Positions 24,591 through 36,134 of a DNA stretch of 64,000 nt are shown here, piece after piece. The stretch is from Grammothele lineata (lineage: Eukaryota; Basidiomycota; Agaricomycetes; Polyporales; Polyporaceae): positions 124,001 through 188,000 of the forward strand of contig NDFF03000092.1 of the NCBI GenBank assembly GCA_002150815.3, given 5' to 3'. Under the pieces are notes generated by a model. That model was given only the letters and a program-made list of their open reading frames with translations, was not told where the DNA came from and searched no databases. The translations under genes were made by a program, and so were the position numbers. Numbering within the stretch: position 1 is the stretch's first letter; each line of letters starts with the position of its first letter.

Positions 24591-25975
24591 TCATTTCACA
24601 TTCTCGTACCTTGCCCCAAGCAGGTACATCAGATACCTTTCATTCCCCTCCTTCACTAAAACCCTCCCCTCGGCCCTCATCCGTGCCCAGTACTGCACCT
24701 CTTCCTTCACATTTTGCACCAACATATCCTCCTCGACAGTTCGAGTAGGCTTCCACCCCAGTTTGCGCGCCCTGTCCGCCAGGCAACGCGCGTTCGTGCC
24801 GAAGTATGCGCCGAAGAACTCGTTCCCGAAGTACCGCACGATTTCCTCGCGCGTGAACGACGTGGGTTCTGGGCCCTGCGCAGGGTCGGTGGCGAGGCCC
24901 TCGGCGATGAGGGTCTTGCCGATCGAAACCGCCAGGTCGTACCAGCTGAATTCGCCGTTCTCCGCGTAGTAAAAGCCCTCCCAGCCGTGGCCCGCGGCTT
25001 CGGGGTTGGTGAGGACGGTGTCGAAGAGGAGGATGAAGAGGTCTGCAGCTGCAATCCCAAGATGGAGGATTATTATCACGCGCCACGCGTCGGTGAAAGC
25101 CACCGAATCACTCACTGTCATCTACGTCGACCGCAGGCCACACGGCCTTTCCCGCGCCCACCATCCCCGTTCGTCCACGTGTCAACGCGGTGAGGACGAG
25201 CACCGGCACCTGCTTCGAGCGGGAGGAGGACACGCCCGCGTCGACGAGAATGTTCTTCGCGGCGCCATAGATGAGGCCGGGGGTGACGATGTGGCCGCGT
25301 ATGTAGCCTGCCAGATCGGCCTCGACGACCGCCACGTCCACCGGACGGTGCAACGCGGTCGGGGCGATGGCTTTCATCTGGGCGATGTCCGTGTCGTTGT
25401 AGACCGTCTCGGTAGTATACATGCCTCGCGCGTCGTCGACGAGGACGCCAGTCCCAGACTGCGTGATATCGAATGAGATGTTGGACGAGATAGATTTGTA
25501 CGAGTACTTACAGTATGTATGAGGATGGGAACGTCTCCGAGCGTCTCATTTCGGACCTTCATACCTTTCAAGATGGCCTGAATGAGCGCCAGGTCATCGG
25601 AGTCTCCCTTGGATGGTACATGCCATCAACGCAATGAAATAGATAGCGTGCACGAAACTACGCACGAGGTGGAACACGACATGCGCGTTCTTGGCTAGGT
25701 CGGAGATCTTGTCGAGGTCTTGGAACGTTCCTACAACAGCCTTCACCCCGAATTTATCCTGCAGGATCTTGGCCTTCTCCGTGCTGCGCACCAGCGTCGT
25801 AAGCTCGAACGATCCTGCTTTGGGGTGCTCGATCAGACGTGAAAGCACTGCGCCGCCGACATATCCTGCGTCCACAGACTTTCGTTAAGGATGTGTATAC
25901 AAGCAAACGATACATGGCCTACGCACCTGTGATTCCAGTGAGGAAGATCGTGGTCTTTGACTGAGTCGCCGACAT
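24591..25975 (-). CDS. NAD(P)-binding atypical SDR / epimerase-like protein, paralogue 2
   Basis: Same family as the flanking copies. The start MSATQSKTTIFLTG leads into the Rossmann turn GITGYVGGAVLSRL across the first intron. It continues with FELTTLVRSTEKAK, GVKAVVGTFQDLDKI, AKNAHVVFHL, ILIHTSGTGVLVDDARGMY, ALHRPVDVAVVEADLAGYIRG and the C-terminal block HGWEGFYYAENGEFSWYDLA. It ends with a tail after KLGWKPTRTVEEDML that is longer than in the other copies (RYLMYLLGARYENVK). Intron positions match paralogues 3 and 4. TATATA at 26036-26041 on the opposite strand sits about 61 bases upstream of the start. Glycine-rich cofactor binding is visible. Substrate and catalytic residues are not. Confidence 0.87.
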
Positions 25976-26367
25976 TTGCGGGTGGGAATGTCTGAACGCT
26001 ATGATCTGCGGCCGCTTTCCCTCTAGCGGAGACCATATATACGATCCTCTCCGTCAGCTTACTCATACGTACGTCGCAGGCCAGATTGTGGTGGAAAATC
26101 CGACTTGTCGGAGAAGTCCGGATTCTTCGGTATATTTTGTCAAGGTAACCCAGAGGCTTCCCCCAATCGTCATCTAAGGACAAAAATGACGTGCTGACTT
26201 GTCATGAAGGGATGGTCAAACTCGAGCCTTCGGCCGCGCACATGGTTAGAGCTTGACGACTCCATTGCAGGGCATCTTGAGAGTTGGGAGGATAACACAC
26301 CGTGACGTAGTCGTGAACAACAAACATCCAAGAGAGGGCATATATTCATATATACATCAACGTACAC
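25976..26367. promoter_or_regulatory. Upstream region of SDR paralogue 2
   Basis: This lies between the tandem paralogues 2 and 3, both on the minus strand. It includes a TATATA motif at 26036-26041 about 61 bases before the start of paralogue 2, and the 3' region of paralogue 3. No coding content seen. Confidence 0.4.
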
Positions 26368-27801
26368 TCACTGCGTTTCACGAGGCACCTCCCGGCTACG
26401 CATTGCGCTCGGCTCGAACTTGAACCCCATCTTTCCCTGCTTCATCGCCTCTGCATACGTCTCCACTTCTGCCCTGATACTCTTGAGCATATCCTCGGTC
26501 GTGGACTTCGGCTTCCAGCCTAGCGCGCGCCCGCGGTCCGCACGGCAGCGCGAGTTCGAACCGCTGTAGTTGCCCGCGGCCTCGCTGCCGAAGTACTTGA
26601 CGAGCTCCTCCTTCGAGAACGAAGTCGGCTCGGGGTCGGACGTGAGTCCGAGTGCGACCATCGCCTCGCCAATGGCGCGAGAGATTTGGTACCAGCTGTG
26701 CTCGCCGTTCTCGCCGAAGTGGAAACCTTCCCAGCCGTGACCCGTAGTGGAAGGGCTGGTGACGATGGAATCGTAGAGGACCATGTACAAGTCGGCAGCT
26801 GAATCGAGGGTTAGTAACCGGAAGCGAGTCCGAACGCAGTGGATCATCGACATCGGCATGTATGGGAGTGAACAGATTATTTGCAGGAATATAAAGGCAG
26901 AGGGTGGACAGCGAGAAGATTGAGGACAAGGGGTTCATACTACTCACCATCATCAATGGAGACGTCCGGCCATAACGCTTTGCCTTCTCCCACCATGCCA
27001 GCACGTCCCCGCGCGAGTGATGCCCTGACAAGCAGCGGGATCTGGATGGAATGGGCATTGGAGACCCCCGCGTCGACTAGCGCGTGCTTTGCGATGTCGT
27101 AAATGGTAGCGGGAAAGACGATGTGGGTCCGAGCGTATCCTTGTATGTCCGCCTCGACCACGGCCAAATCGACGTTGCGGTGCAATGCAGTCGCGGGGAT
27201 GCCCTTCATCTGCTTGACGTCGGTATCGTGGTAGATGACGTCGGTGGGATACATGCCCCGCGCGTCGTCGGTGAGGACACCGGTTCCGGACTGTGATGCG
27301 ATGGATTCGGGTCGGAATTATTCAATAACAGCCACGAGTACTCACTGTGTGGATGAGGATGGGCAGATCGCCCAGCTTGGCGTGTCGCTTGCGCATACCG
27401 CTCAAGATAGCTTTGATGAGTGGCACATCGTCTGAGTCCGCCTGGAGCACGCATGTGAGACCTCATAAAGGCAGTACATGATGCTGTGTACTCACGAGAT
27501 GGAGCACAACATGAGCGTTCTCCGCGAGTGTTTCAATCTTGTCGAGGTCCTGGAAGGTGCCGACTACGGCATTGGCCCCGAACTTGGACTTGAGGATGTC
27601 GGCTTTGTCGGCACTGCGGACGATAGTAGTGATATCGAATGAATCGGCATTCGCATGTTGGAAGAGGCGGGCGAGGACAGCGCCTCCGATGTAGCCTGGC
27701 CCAGCGAGAAAAGTTGAGAGAAGATGAGAAGATGGTAGTGACAGTACAGGAGGAAACTTACCAGTAGCGCCGAGGAGGAAGATGGGCGTCTTGTTGCTCA
27801 T
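26368..27801 (-). CDS. NAD(P)-binding atypical SDR / epimerase-like protein, paralogue 3
   Basis: The start MSNKTPIFLLGATG is followed, across the first intron, by YIGGAVLARLFQHANA, giving an intact GxxGxxG Rossmann motif (GATGYIG). Conserved blocks follow in family order: ITTIVRSADKADILK, VVGTFQDLDKIETLAENAHVV, ILIHTSGTGVLTDD, ARGMYPTDVIYHD, ATIYDIAKHALVDAGV, HGWEGFHFGENGEHSWYQ, then SNSRCRADRGRALGWKPK. It is clearly the closest relative of paralogue 4 at 54.8 kb on the other strand; the two share almost the whole SWYQISRAIGEAMVALG segment. The C-terminus carries an extra tail (KMGFKFEPSAMRSREVPRETQ in part). Reaction unknown. Confidence 0.88.
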
Positions 27802-28613
27802 AATGCTGATTCACTAGCCGAGTTGGGAGCATCAGCTGAAAGCGTCTCTCATTGCGATTCTGTGGTCTCTTAGAGTCTTACCTCGTTGATGCTTGCGTGG
27901 TTGGGATCGCGAAGGAACCCGTACACTGGCAGTTATACTGCACAGAGTGTCCTTGTTCTGTTGCTTGGTAAGCCTCATACCCCCATGGCAGACGAAGACG
28001 TCATCGTTGGGAACCAATATAAATCATCAATACATACACTGAGTAAACCCTTCCCCCGCTTCCCTCAAGCGACAGCATCCTCTGAGCTCGCTTGGAGATC
28101 TAGGCTCCCCGGGATTCGCCAAGTACGACTGCACCTTGCAAAGTGCACGTAATGTCAACTCATCGCTGGTACGTTCGCCACCGTGACCGTGGAGGTATCA
28201 AAGTACAGCGAAAGACTCCCCGAGTTAAAGACTCCTCGCCTTCGTCCAATTCTTCTCGATTCATTCTGCAAGGCTGATGAAGTGTCCGCGTGTGCTTGGT
28301 TCTCGAGAACACAGGGATGACGCATGGCGAACACTGAGAAGCCATTGCTGTCAGTGAGTCCCACATGCCGCTCCGAAAGTGGTATGACAATCTCGACGAT
28401 AGGAATCGGAATGAGTGGCACAAGATACTGTTATTCACACCTAGTTGGGTATCAAGCAAATACAGAATGGGTATTACCAACTGAGTGTGTAAGGAACTCG
28501 GGGAATCAACGCCGACAGATCTCCTTGCGCCGCTCTCGTGCTTGCCAGGATCGTGTGCAACTTGTCATCGGCCACGAACACGCCGCCTGTGATGGACGTT
28601 AGGTTGCACCAAT
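27802..28613. other. Intergenic region upstream of SDR paralogue 3
   Basis: This holds the promoter of paralogue 3 (a minus-strand TTTATATT element lies near 28013-28022) and the 3' region of the first DPBB gene. No supportable coding sequence. Confidence 0.45.
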
Positions 28614-29456
28614 CTATTTCGCCGCTGCCAAGCATCGTCCACGACCACGGGTCGTGGACGTACCACTGGCGCTGGTGCTAGTGGAGGTCGTGGTCGTAGT
28701 GTGGGGCGTTGTCGTTGCGGCTTTCGCCTTCTCAGTGTTTGCCGTCGTCGAGGTCTGCACCTTCGTAGTCTTGGTAGACTTCGGAGGCGGAGGCGGGGGA
28801 GGCGAAGAAGACGGAGGCGGGGAGCTGTCAGACCCAAAGTGCCAGTTGCCATACACCTCGCCGATGTCCACATAGTTGGGTCCGGCAAGGAACTCCATCA
28901 GTCCCCGCGTAGTGTCTATACCGCCAGCGTCGCATGTCGGGCACTAATCGCAACGTCATTAGGATCGCTGGGCAACAATGGCAGGGAAGCAAAGGGGGCT
29001 CACAAGGTCAGTGACCTGCGCCGTCGTCGTCTTCCCATTATAAGTGATTGTGATGTCCTTGAAGCAGTGCGCGCCATTGTCCCAGTCCTGTTCATGACCG
29101 TCAATTGGCTACTAACTACCAGCGACCGGATCTGCCTCACTGACCCCCGAATTCATAGCGACGATCTAGGGGTTATATATGTCAGAAAAAAGAAGGTAGG
29201 TACATCGATCTACACGTACGAAGTCGCTCGCTTTGTTGACAATCCCGCATGCTCCAAGCCCGGTGTCGAAGAAGGTTATGGGAGCGTTATTACCGCGCTT
29301 CTGAAGCTCATTCGGGCTCCGGAGGGAGAGCGACGAGTGGTGACGGGCTCCAGGAACATGGCGCTGGTTGTGAGATCCAAGCTGCTTCGCTATAACGATT
29401 GGTACATGAACCAAGAAAAGGAGTGTGAAGAATGAACGAGTGGTAATGCCGAGCAT
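28614..29456 (-). CDS. Secreted double-psi beta-barrel (expansin/RlpA-like) protein, copy A
   Basis: The start MLGITTRSFF begins a signal peptide (TLLFLVHVPIVIA). A propeptide ends in a dibasic LQKR, a probable Kex2 cleavage site, directly before the DPBB domain (ITFFDTGLGACG). The domain continues over a 21-nt exon at 29145-29165 (IVAMNSG), then DWDNGAHCFKDITITYNGK, VTDLCPTCDAGGIDTT and GEVYGNWHF. These are the usual cysteines and GACG / VAMN / CPxC landmarks of fungal barwin/RlpA-like proteins. A polyproline stretch and a Thr/Ser-rich, probably O-glycosylated tail end in RGRGRCLAAAK with no GPI-type hydrophobic end. Such proteins act in the cell wall or apoplast, loosening polysaccharides or binding them, without a proven enzymatic activity. 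A tandem paralogue lies at 30375-31253. Confidence 0.88.
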
Positions 29457-30374
29457 CTTCGGGAAGAATGACAGTGCCGGTGCGAATACTGGGAGCAGTG
29501 GAGTGGAAAGAGGACAAGGAGGAAACGGGTACGGGACCAAGGGGCACGATGTTTATTGAGACCATGGCAACCGCAGTGGACCGGGATGTGAGATGAATGG
29601 CAGTTCGGCGATCTCTGGGGATCTGACGGGTGTAGGCGCGCGTACCGGGGTTGGCGTTCGAATTCCTTCTTTGAGCATGAGAGTGTCCGGCGGCGTCGCG
29701 ATCGTGGGCAAGTAAGTACTGCCATTCTTCCAAGAGGTCCTACGCTCGTCGTGGACGCCTAGTGCAGTGCAAGTCAGTGTGAACAGTCCAATAGAACATA
29801 CGTTCCTTTTCTATCGTCTCTCCATGTTTCTATCCAACGGTCCTTGTCGCACTCAACTGAGGTCGCTGTTGGAACCACTGCGGCCCGTGATGCTGTGCAT
29901 CGAACGGCGCGCGCTCGAGCGGGCCTGTATAGACCGCGTGGGCAGATGGCCCTGATCCTGCGCCGAACGCTGAGATGCCAATTGAAACTGTTGATGTGAA
30001 CGGATCTTATAGAACTTGTCACTCCAAAGGATGGCCGAGATGCGCCGGAAACGAATAAACATGGGCTGGCACGCGTCGCACGCTCGTGAGATAGCCAATG
30101 AGAAGACATGGATGATCCTAGGGGAATTCAGAGTCACTCTTTCTCTCGTTGGGCTAAGAAACAGCACATACTATCATTTCGGAAACCGTGGTGATGCCAA
30201 TACTGTAGGTCAGTCGCCATAGTATCCGGTCCTCTCGGTCGAGCGAATGCGCTAATCCACTCAACATCTAGGACCCTGTGTAGCATGCTGAGTCTATTTC
30301 TACGCCGGGGATGAGGGAGTTCCTCGTGCTTCGCATCTTCAACAATGATATATACGGCTCGAAGGCTTCTTTCC
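29457..30374 (-). pseudogene. Duplicated intergenic DNA with a relic of the membrane-protein gene's last exons
   Basis: At about 30065-30215 the minus strand can still be read as the last two exons of the membrane-protein gene at 31838-33436. A piece corresponding to YRIGITVVPQMI (here YSIGITTVSEMI) is followed by a piece corresponding to VFSLAISRG (here VFSLAISRA), where the intact gene ends in SRGV and stop but this copy has lost the stop. Nucleotide identity is obvious, for example ACTATCAT...GTGATGCC...CTGTA in both. The rest of the gene is absent, with homology ending near 30225. The remainder is the upstream region of DPBB copy A and the 3' side of copy B. Confidence 0.7.
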
Positions 30375-31253
30375 TCATTTCGAAGGTGCCGCTGCCAGAC
30401 ACCGTCCTCGTCCTCTTCCCGTCGGCGTCGAACTGATATCGGTATCAGTGGGTGTAGGAGTTGTTATTCCGTGGGCTGACGTCGTGGCGTGAGTAGATGT
30501 TACCACTTGCGCATGTTCAGTAGGCGAAGTCGTCAGACTAGGCGGCCTGCTGGGCATAGTAGACTTGGAAGAAGAAGGGGGAGGAGGCGGGGGAGGCGGA
30601 GGCGGAGGAGGAGGCGCCGAGGAGTTATCGGTCTCAAAGTGCCAAGTACCTTGAACAGTGCCGAGGGTCTGGTAATCGGGCCCGACAAGATACTCCATCA
30701 AGCCCTCGGTCAGGTCTAGTCCCATGTATTCACATCCTGGACACTGAAAGTTTTCGTAAGACTTCGCCGTCTTTCACAAAAAATGGGAGTAGCCCACCTG
30801 GTCTGTGATTTGCGCCGTCGTGGACTTCCCATTATAACTTATTGCAATCTTTTCGAAGCAGTGTGCGCCGTTGTCCCATTGCTGATAGCAGCATCAACTC
30901 ATGAATTACCGCCGACTATGACTGGATATCGGGAACTCACACCAATATTGAGAGCGACAATCTACGTGAAGTAGTAATCAGAGCATGAACCTATAGGATA
31001 ACAATCTCACACTCACGAAGTCAGTCCCAGTGTTGGTTTTTCCACATGCCCCAAGCCCGGCTGCGAAGTAAGTGAACTTGCCATTCTCATCGCGCTTCTG
31101 AATCCCGTCGGATTGCCGATGAGAGAACGAGGCGTGACGGCGTATTGCAGAGCTATTCAACAAGTCGTGGGACCGGATTTGGATGGCAGCGGCGATTGGT
31201 ACCGCAGCGGAAACCAAAAGGAATGTAACGAATGGTTGAAAGAATGTGAACAT
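30375..31253 (-). CDS. Secreted double-psi beta-barrel (expansin/RlpA-like) protein, copy B
   Basis: Paralogue of the gene at 28614-29456 with the same plan. The signal peptide is MFTFFQPFVTFLLVSAAVPI, then a propeptide ending in IQKR (Kex2-type site). The DPBB core is FTYFAAGLGACGKTNTGTDF, the 21-nt exon at 30941-30961 (IVALNIG), QWDNGAHCFEKIAISYNGK, ITDQCPGCEYMGLDLT and GTVQGTWHF. A run of about 14 prolines and a Ser/Thr-rich tail end in GRGRCLAAAPSK. It keeps the conserved LDLT after the CPGC motif, where copy A has IDTT. The polyproline run is encoded by a GGAGGC-type repeat (30575-30615) on the + strand, prone to length change. Likely acts in the wall matrix outside the cell. Confidence 0.88.
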
Positions 31254-31837
31254 GTCAAAAGGAATGACGGGGGTGGGGGTTGTCAGAGTCGACGAAATGC
31301 AATAAGAGCAACAACAACCTGAGAAAGGGGGTATCGGGGGAAAGGTTTGGCGGTATATGAGCACCAGCGGAGAGCGCAGCGTTCGATCGTTTGACCGCAA
31401 CCTGGCTCTGGACGTCTATGCGCACAGGCCACAGGCGAAGGTTCTGTCGTGAGCCTGATAATCTTCAACTTCATGGGCGTTGGCGTTCTTCAAGTGAGGT
31501 CGCTAACAACTATTCGTGCACCGGGCTCATCCTGCACTGTCAGATTACAGGACATAGTAGCTCTCTCTTACTCACGTACACCCGCCCTCTTCCCTCCCAG
31601 TTCCAATGTAACCAGCTTGAAGTCGGGCCGCCAGGAAATGCCGGCGCTGGCGGGCTATGCATCAGAAAGCGGGCGCTTGAACAACGCGGCTGTTTCAGGA
31701 GTGGATGGGGTTGATGACCCTGCGCTCAGTGAGGTGGTCATTGGAACCCCCCATATCAACGGAGCTTGTGGCCTTGTTCCCGGCATTGCGCCGCTGTGAT
31801 ACACCGGAAACGTATAATCACGAGTCATATACGTATC
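31254..31837. other. Upstream region of DPBB copy B
   Basis: 585 bases between the copy B start and the membrane-protein stop, the counterpart of about 630 bases upstream of copy A. Presumably the copy B promoter. Short frames only. Confidence 0.45.
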
Positions 31838-33436
31838 TCACACGCCCCGTGAGATGGCCAATGAAAATACAATCGTCTAGGAAGAGGAATGTCAGAACCG
31901 TAATCATCGCTTCAATAGAGGTAAATGAAAGAACGTACTATCATCTGAGGAACTACAGTGATGCCGATTCTGTAAGCGACATCTTCAGGGCCAGGGAAAC
32001 AGGCGAGCAATAGGAGCAGGGCAGCCGGAATCGAGAACAGCGCCGTAGATCCTAAGATTGCGTAGAACGTCTTCTGGAGGCGGATGGAGCCTGGAGGATA
32101 CCATGGCGCGAGCACCACGCGCTCATGTCTGCGGTGGAGGAGGCGCATCATGATGAATCCTGAATTTCCCATATTTTCGTTAGTTATTGCACGCAGGGTT
32201 ACTAGGGCGTATGATCGACGTACCGGACACTGTGGCATGTGTCACGAATGATAAGATGAAGAACGTCTCTGCTCCTGCCAACCAACCCCGCCTAAGGTCT
32301 CCACACAAACGAGCGCCACAATCTAGAGCAGCCATAAATCCGTACACTGGGTGCGTTTAGTAAATCAGTCATGAATCCTCTTCACGAACGGAACAGCATC
32401 ATCATGATGAGAACTGACTTGGTACGAGCAGGAATAAGATTGTTGGTACAACAACTATCCGCCATTTGCGCTCTGACAAGACAAACAAACGATGTAGCTG
32501 TCAATTGAGGTATCAGTATGTGGCATATTTAGATCGTCATCGTGTGTCCTCACTATGAGAGCGTGCAGGATTTCCTGTTGAGAAACGTATAACGACAGCT
32601 GCCATCTACCAGTCCTCAGACCTGCATCTCCAAAGAAAATCCCTATGACTGCACGGTAGTCGTTATCGTCCGCCTTGACTGCGATAATCGTGAAGACGAC
32701 GGTGATACACAGGTGCTATGAACATAATGTCACTCAGATCATCAACAATCGACGTGGTGATGAGAACATACTGCAATTGCAAGTGATAGCATGCTTTTGT
32801 TGGCCCATGGGAGCAGCGACCAGGGCCTCCTCCCTGACAATTGCGGATCGCGAGCATCGGGCTCGGAGCGGGGTTCATTCCTTGAAGCCGCACGGAGACG
32901 TCGGTTCGCACTCGAATAAGCCATGATCGCCGCACCAAAGAGTATGATCTCTAGGATGAGCGCAAGAAGTTGCGTAATGACCATTAAGTGCGCCACTGCG
33001 ATCTGTGTATCGTAGATGAGCGAGTGTTAGGCGTGAGGCAGAAGAAAGTTTGCCTCGTCATCGTTGACGTGCAACGCTACAGACGATGGTAGCTGATTGA
33101 ACATCGTCTTCCTAGAACTTTGAATAGACGAGGGTCGGGTCAGGAACGCAAAGCTGTGAAAAGGGAGAATAGTGAGTAGTATTACAAGTTCTTGTGGAAG
33201 AAGAAGTCATACTGTGTTGGAGAGGTTGCGTTGTCCTCTCAAAGTGCACACAGGCTAGGCATGAACACAGCGTTCGGCAACGAAGACGTCCCTGGGGCAA
33301 CTGCGCCGGTTTTTGATGGCCTCATTCCCACGCATCGCAGGAAAGATCGCGTGACTTGCAGTGTAAGTCCTTGACTGAGCAGACTTACCCTATACACTGG
33401 ATACCAAAGGCACACCAAGACCGCAAATACTGCCAT
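31838..33436 (-). CDS. Multi-pass membrane protein, basidiomycete family of unknown function
   Basis: Several hydrophobic exons are readable in one direction. MAVFAVLVCLWYPVYR is at the start (33436). An exon at 32772-33002 (77 residues) carries VAHLMVITQLLALILEIILF and an Arg-rich loop. An exon beginning at 32715 has CITVVFTIIAVKADDNDYR. Then come KWRIVVVPTILFLLVP, AGAETFFILSFVTHATVSG, TFYAILGSTALFSIPAALLLLLACF, YRIGITVVPQMI and a final small exon VFSLAISRGV with stop at 31838. That gives about six or seven spans. The exons between 33.0 and 33.4 kb are uncertain. The proposed start lies only 45 bases beyond the CCT5 stop codon, so the promoter must overlap the CCT5 3' end, or the true first exon is elsewhere. 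The 3' end has been duplicated at about 30.1-30.2 kb. No known transporter motif recognised. Confidence 0.65.
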
Positions 33437-33481
33437 GTCGGTGTGGATATCGTAAAGAGCGTGCGTCTAGTTTACATTGAA

Positions 33482-35687
33482 TTACTCTGCGTCTGCTTCT
33501 CCAGCCACGATCACGTCATCTAGACGCATAGAAACACATCCACTCAGTGAAAATGGCCAACATCGAGACGTAGACAAATACTGACCTATCTTCAGCACTG
33601 CTCGAACGAGCTGCGTGGCCAGGAGGTACTGCTGCCTCTTCGAGATCAGAGGATCGTACACGTTTTGCTTCTTCATGTCTGGATAAGAACAAATCAGTCC
33701 AAGCCGTATCACTGTGCACATACCATCCGGAAGCACGCACCATTCTCATTCTTCCCCATGCAGTCAATGCCAAGGGTAGGGTTTCCCTCCTTGACCTGCC
33801 TGCTCTTCACCTCCGCAAGAGTTTCGATCGGTGACAGGCCACTGTTCTCAGCGAGGGCGAGTGGAATGGCGTCGAGTGCAGATGCGAACGCGCGCATCGC
33901 GTACTGCTCAATCGAGGGAATCTGATGGACGGAGCACGGTCAGTCAGGCAGACTCGTTGAAGGAGAAACTGACGACATACTTCGTCTGCGGCCTTGCCAA
34001 CAGCGAGCGAGCAGCTGATGTCGGCCGCGCCGCCACCATAGACTACACGATCATCCACGACCAGATTCCTGACAGCGCAGATTGCGTCGTGAAGGGCACG
34101 TTTCGCCTCGTCAACAATCTGGAACCTCGACGTTAGCGATCGCTTTGGGGGAGTCTACAAATTCACTCGCCATCTTGTTGCTTCCGCGAACGAAGACGGT
34201 AACTGTCCGTGCGTTGGCGCATTCCTCGATTACCAGCATCTTGTCGCGCGTTGTGCCGAAGGTGACCTCACGAACGACCCCAGCCTTCCCAAGCTTCTCC
34301 GGAGTGAGGTCCTCGAAGCGTGGTACAATGCGGCCGTTTGTTGCGATTGCAATCAGCTAAATAGGGCGATCAATACGGATGTATGCTTTCTCGGCCAACT
34401 GGAAAACAGACGTACCTCAATCTCGGGTCCGCCCACCCAACGAACCGCCGGGAGCTCGTTCTGCATGAGTAGATGGTTCGCCTCATCATCGAAACCCCAC
34501 TGGCAGATGACCAGGTTCGCGCCGGTATCCTTAACGCGCCGGATCATGTCTTGGAACTTCTCCTGTTCGTAGGTGCGCAGCTTCTTGTACTCCTCGACGC
34601 TCGTGATGTCCAGATGGTGCTTCGTCTTGGGCCGTGGAGGCTCAAACGGACACGTGAGGATAGCGAGCTTCGCGTCACGCACGGTACTCGGCATCTGTGG
34701 GTGTGACATGTCCTTGTCGACGAGCACGCCACGGATGAGGGTTGTGTCTGCAAGCGAACCGCCGACCTTGCCGTCAACCTTGATCAGGTCGAAGGGTACG
34801 TCTCTCCGCTCGAGGTCCGCAACCGCCATCACTGCCTGCACCGCAATCTCTGCGAAATGCTGATGCTCTTTTGAGACACTGAGAGGGTTTCGAGCGCATG
34901 AGTAAAGAAAAGAAGGGCAGGGACGATAACATGAGGCAATGAAGTAGGTGCGTACATTTTGCTACCCAAGCTCGTCATCGCAGTTTTCAGCAGATTTGAG
35001 GTATCCTCCTGAGAGAACTGTACGCGATCTGAAATGCGATCTAGGTGTTCTACCGCGACCTTGCAAGCTCGGTCGAAACCGTCTGCTATCCGGATAGGGT
35101 GGATGCCACGATCGAGCAGCTCCTGGCTCTGCTCGAGCAACGCGCCAGCAAGAACTGCACAATGATGAGAGAAGGCGCTGTACCACCAAGATGTGTACGC
35201 ACCGACAACACCTGTCGTCCCATCTCCGATCTCATCGTCCTGGCTTTTTGAGAGCTGCACAAGCAACTTCGCGATCTGGTGCTCCACCTCCATCTGCGAC
35301 AAGATCGTTGCACCGTCATTTGTGACCGTAATTTCGCCATCGGGGGAGATGAGGATCTTGTCGAGACCTGCATGAATGAATGAGGGCGTGATTTGAAGCT
35401 TAGGCTAGAACGCGCGTACCCCTGGGTCCAAGGGATGTGCGGATGATGTTCGCGACAGTGCGCGCAGCAAGAATATGCGACTGACAAATGGTCAGTATGT
35501 ATACACAGCAGAAATACCGAGCGCACCTTGATTGCCTCTACCCCATGGCTCCTAGTCTTCTTGGCCTGCTCCCTCAGAATAATGAATGGCCGACCGTACT
35601 GCGTGCATTGATGAGACCGTGCGGCAGCAATCGAAAGTAAAGCATGCGTACCTCGTCGGTCGCGTACATTGCTTGTGGCTCGGCCAT
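33482..35687 (-). CDS. CCT5: T-complex protein 1 subunit epsilon (CCT5)
   Basis: This is a subunit of the cytosolic TRiC/CCT chaperonin ring, which folds actin, tubulin and other proteins with ATP. The start [23 protein letters not shown] is followed by group II chaperonin hallmarks over many exons: [37 protein letters not shown] (nucleotide binding) and [14 protein letters not shown]. The epsilon-type apical region is [14 protein letters not shown] then [11 protein letters not shown], and the equatorial [14 protein letters not shown] and [12 protein letters not shown] follow. The C-terminus is [12 protein letters not shown]. Gene length and domain order fit the family. The downstream membrane-protein gene begins within 50 bases on the same strand. 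About ten short introns are present, and the exon boundaries between blocks are inferred. Confidence 0.95.
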
Positions 35688-36134
35688 GGTTAGAGATGAG
35701 GCGGCAAGAAGATGAAGACGGGTCTAAACACGCTCCTTCGATGCACTCAGAAATCTCGGGGACTGAAGCGCCCGTTCTAACGCGTGACAGAGATACGTCA
35801 CGATACGCGTGCGCGTTGTGTGACCGTGACATCACAGAACCTACTTGTCCAGCTATTGCGGCCCTGAGACTAGCCCTCTCTTCCACGGAAGACAACTGAT
35901 TGAAGCTAACTGCGTACATCTATGGGGAAACTTCCTTTATTACACCGCCACTGTCCGTCTACTAGACATTTACAAGCATCGTTGCAGTTTATCTCTTCGA
36001 ATGTACACGGGAAGGTATCATCTTGGAATCGGAGCGTCTGACGAGGTGAGCTACAGGGACGGTAGGTACGATAAGTACGGTACTGATGACACGAATGCGA
36101 TGTGCGCGAGCGGGATCGTATGTGCGACAGCAGA
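35688..36134. other. Intergenic between PP2A (3' end) and CCT5 (5' end)
   Basis: About 450 bases, both flanking genes on the minus strand. It must contain the CCT5 promoter and the PP2A 3' untranslated region. The PP2A frame stays open far into this stretch if its last intron is not removed. Confidence 0.5.
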
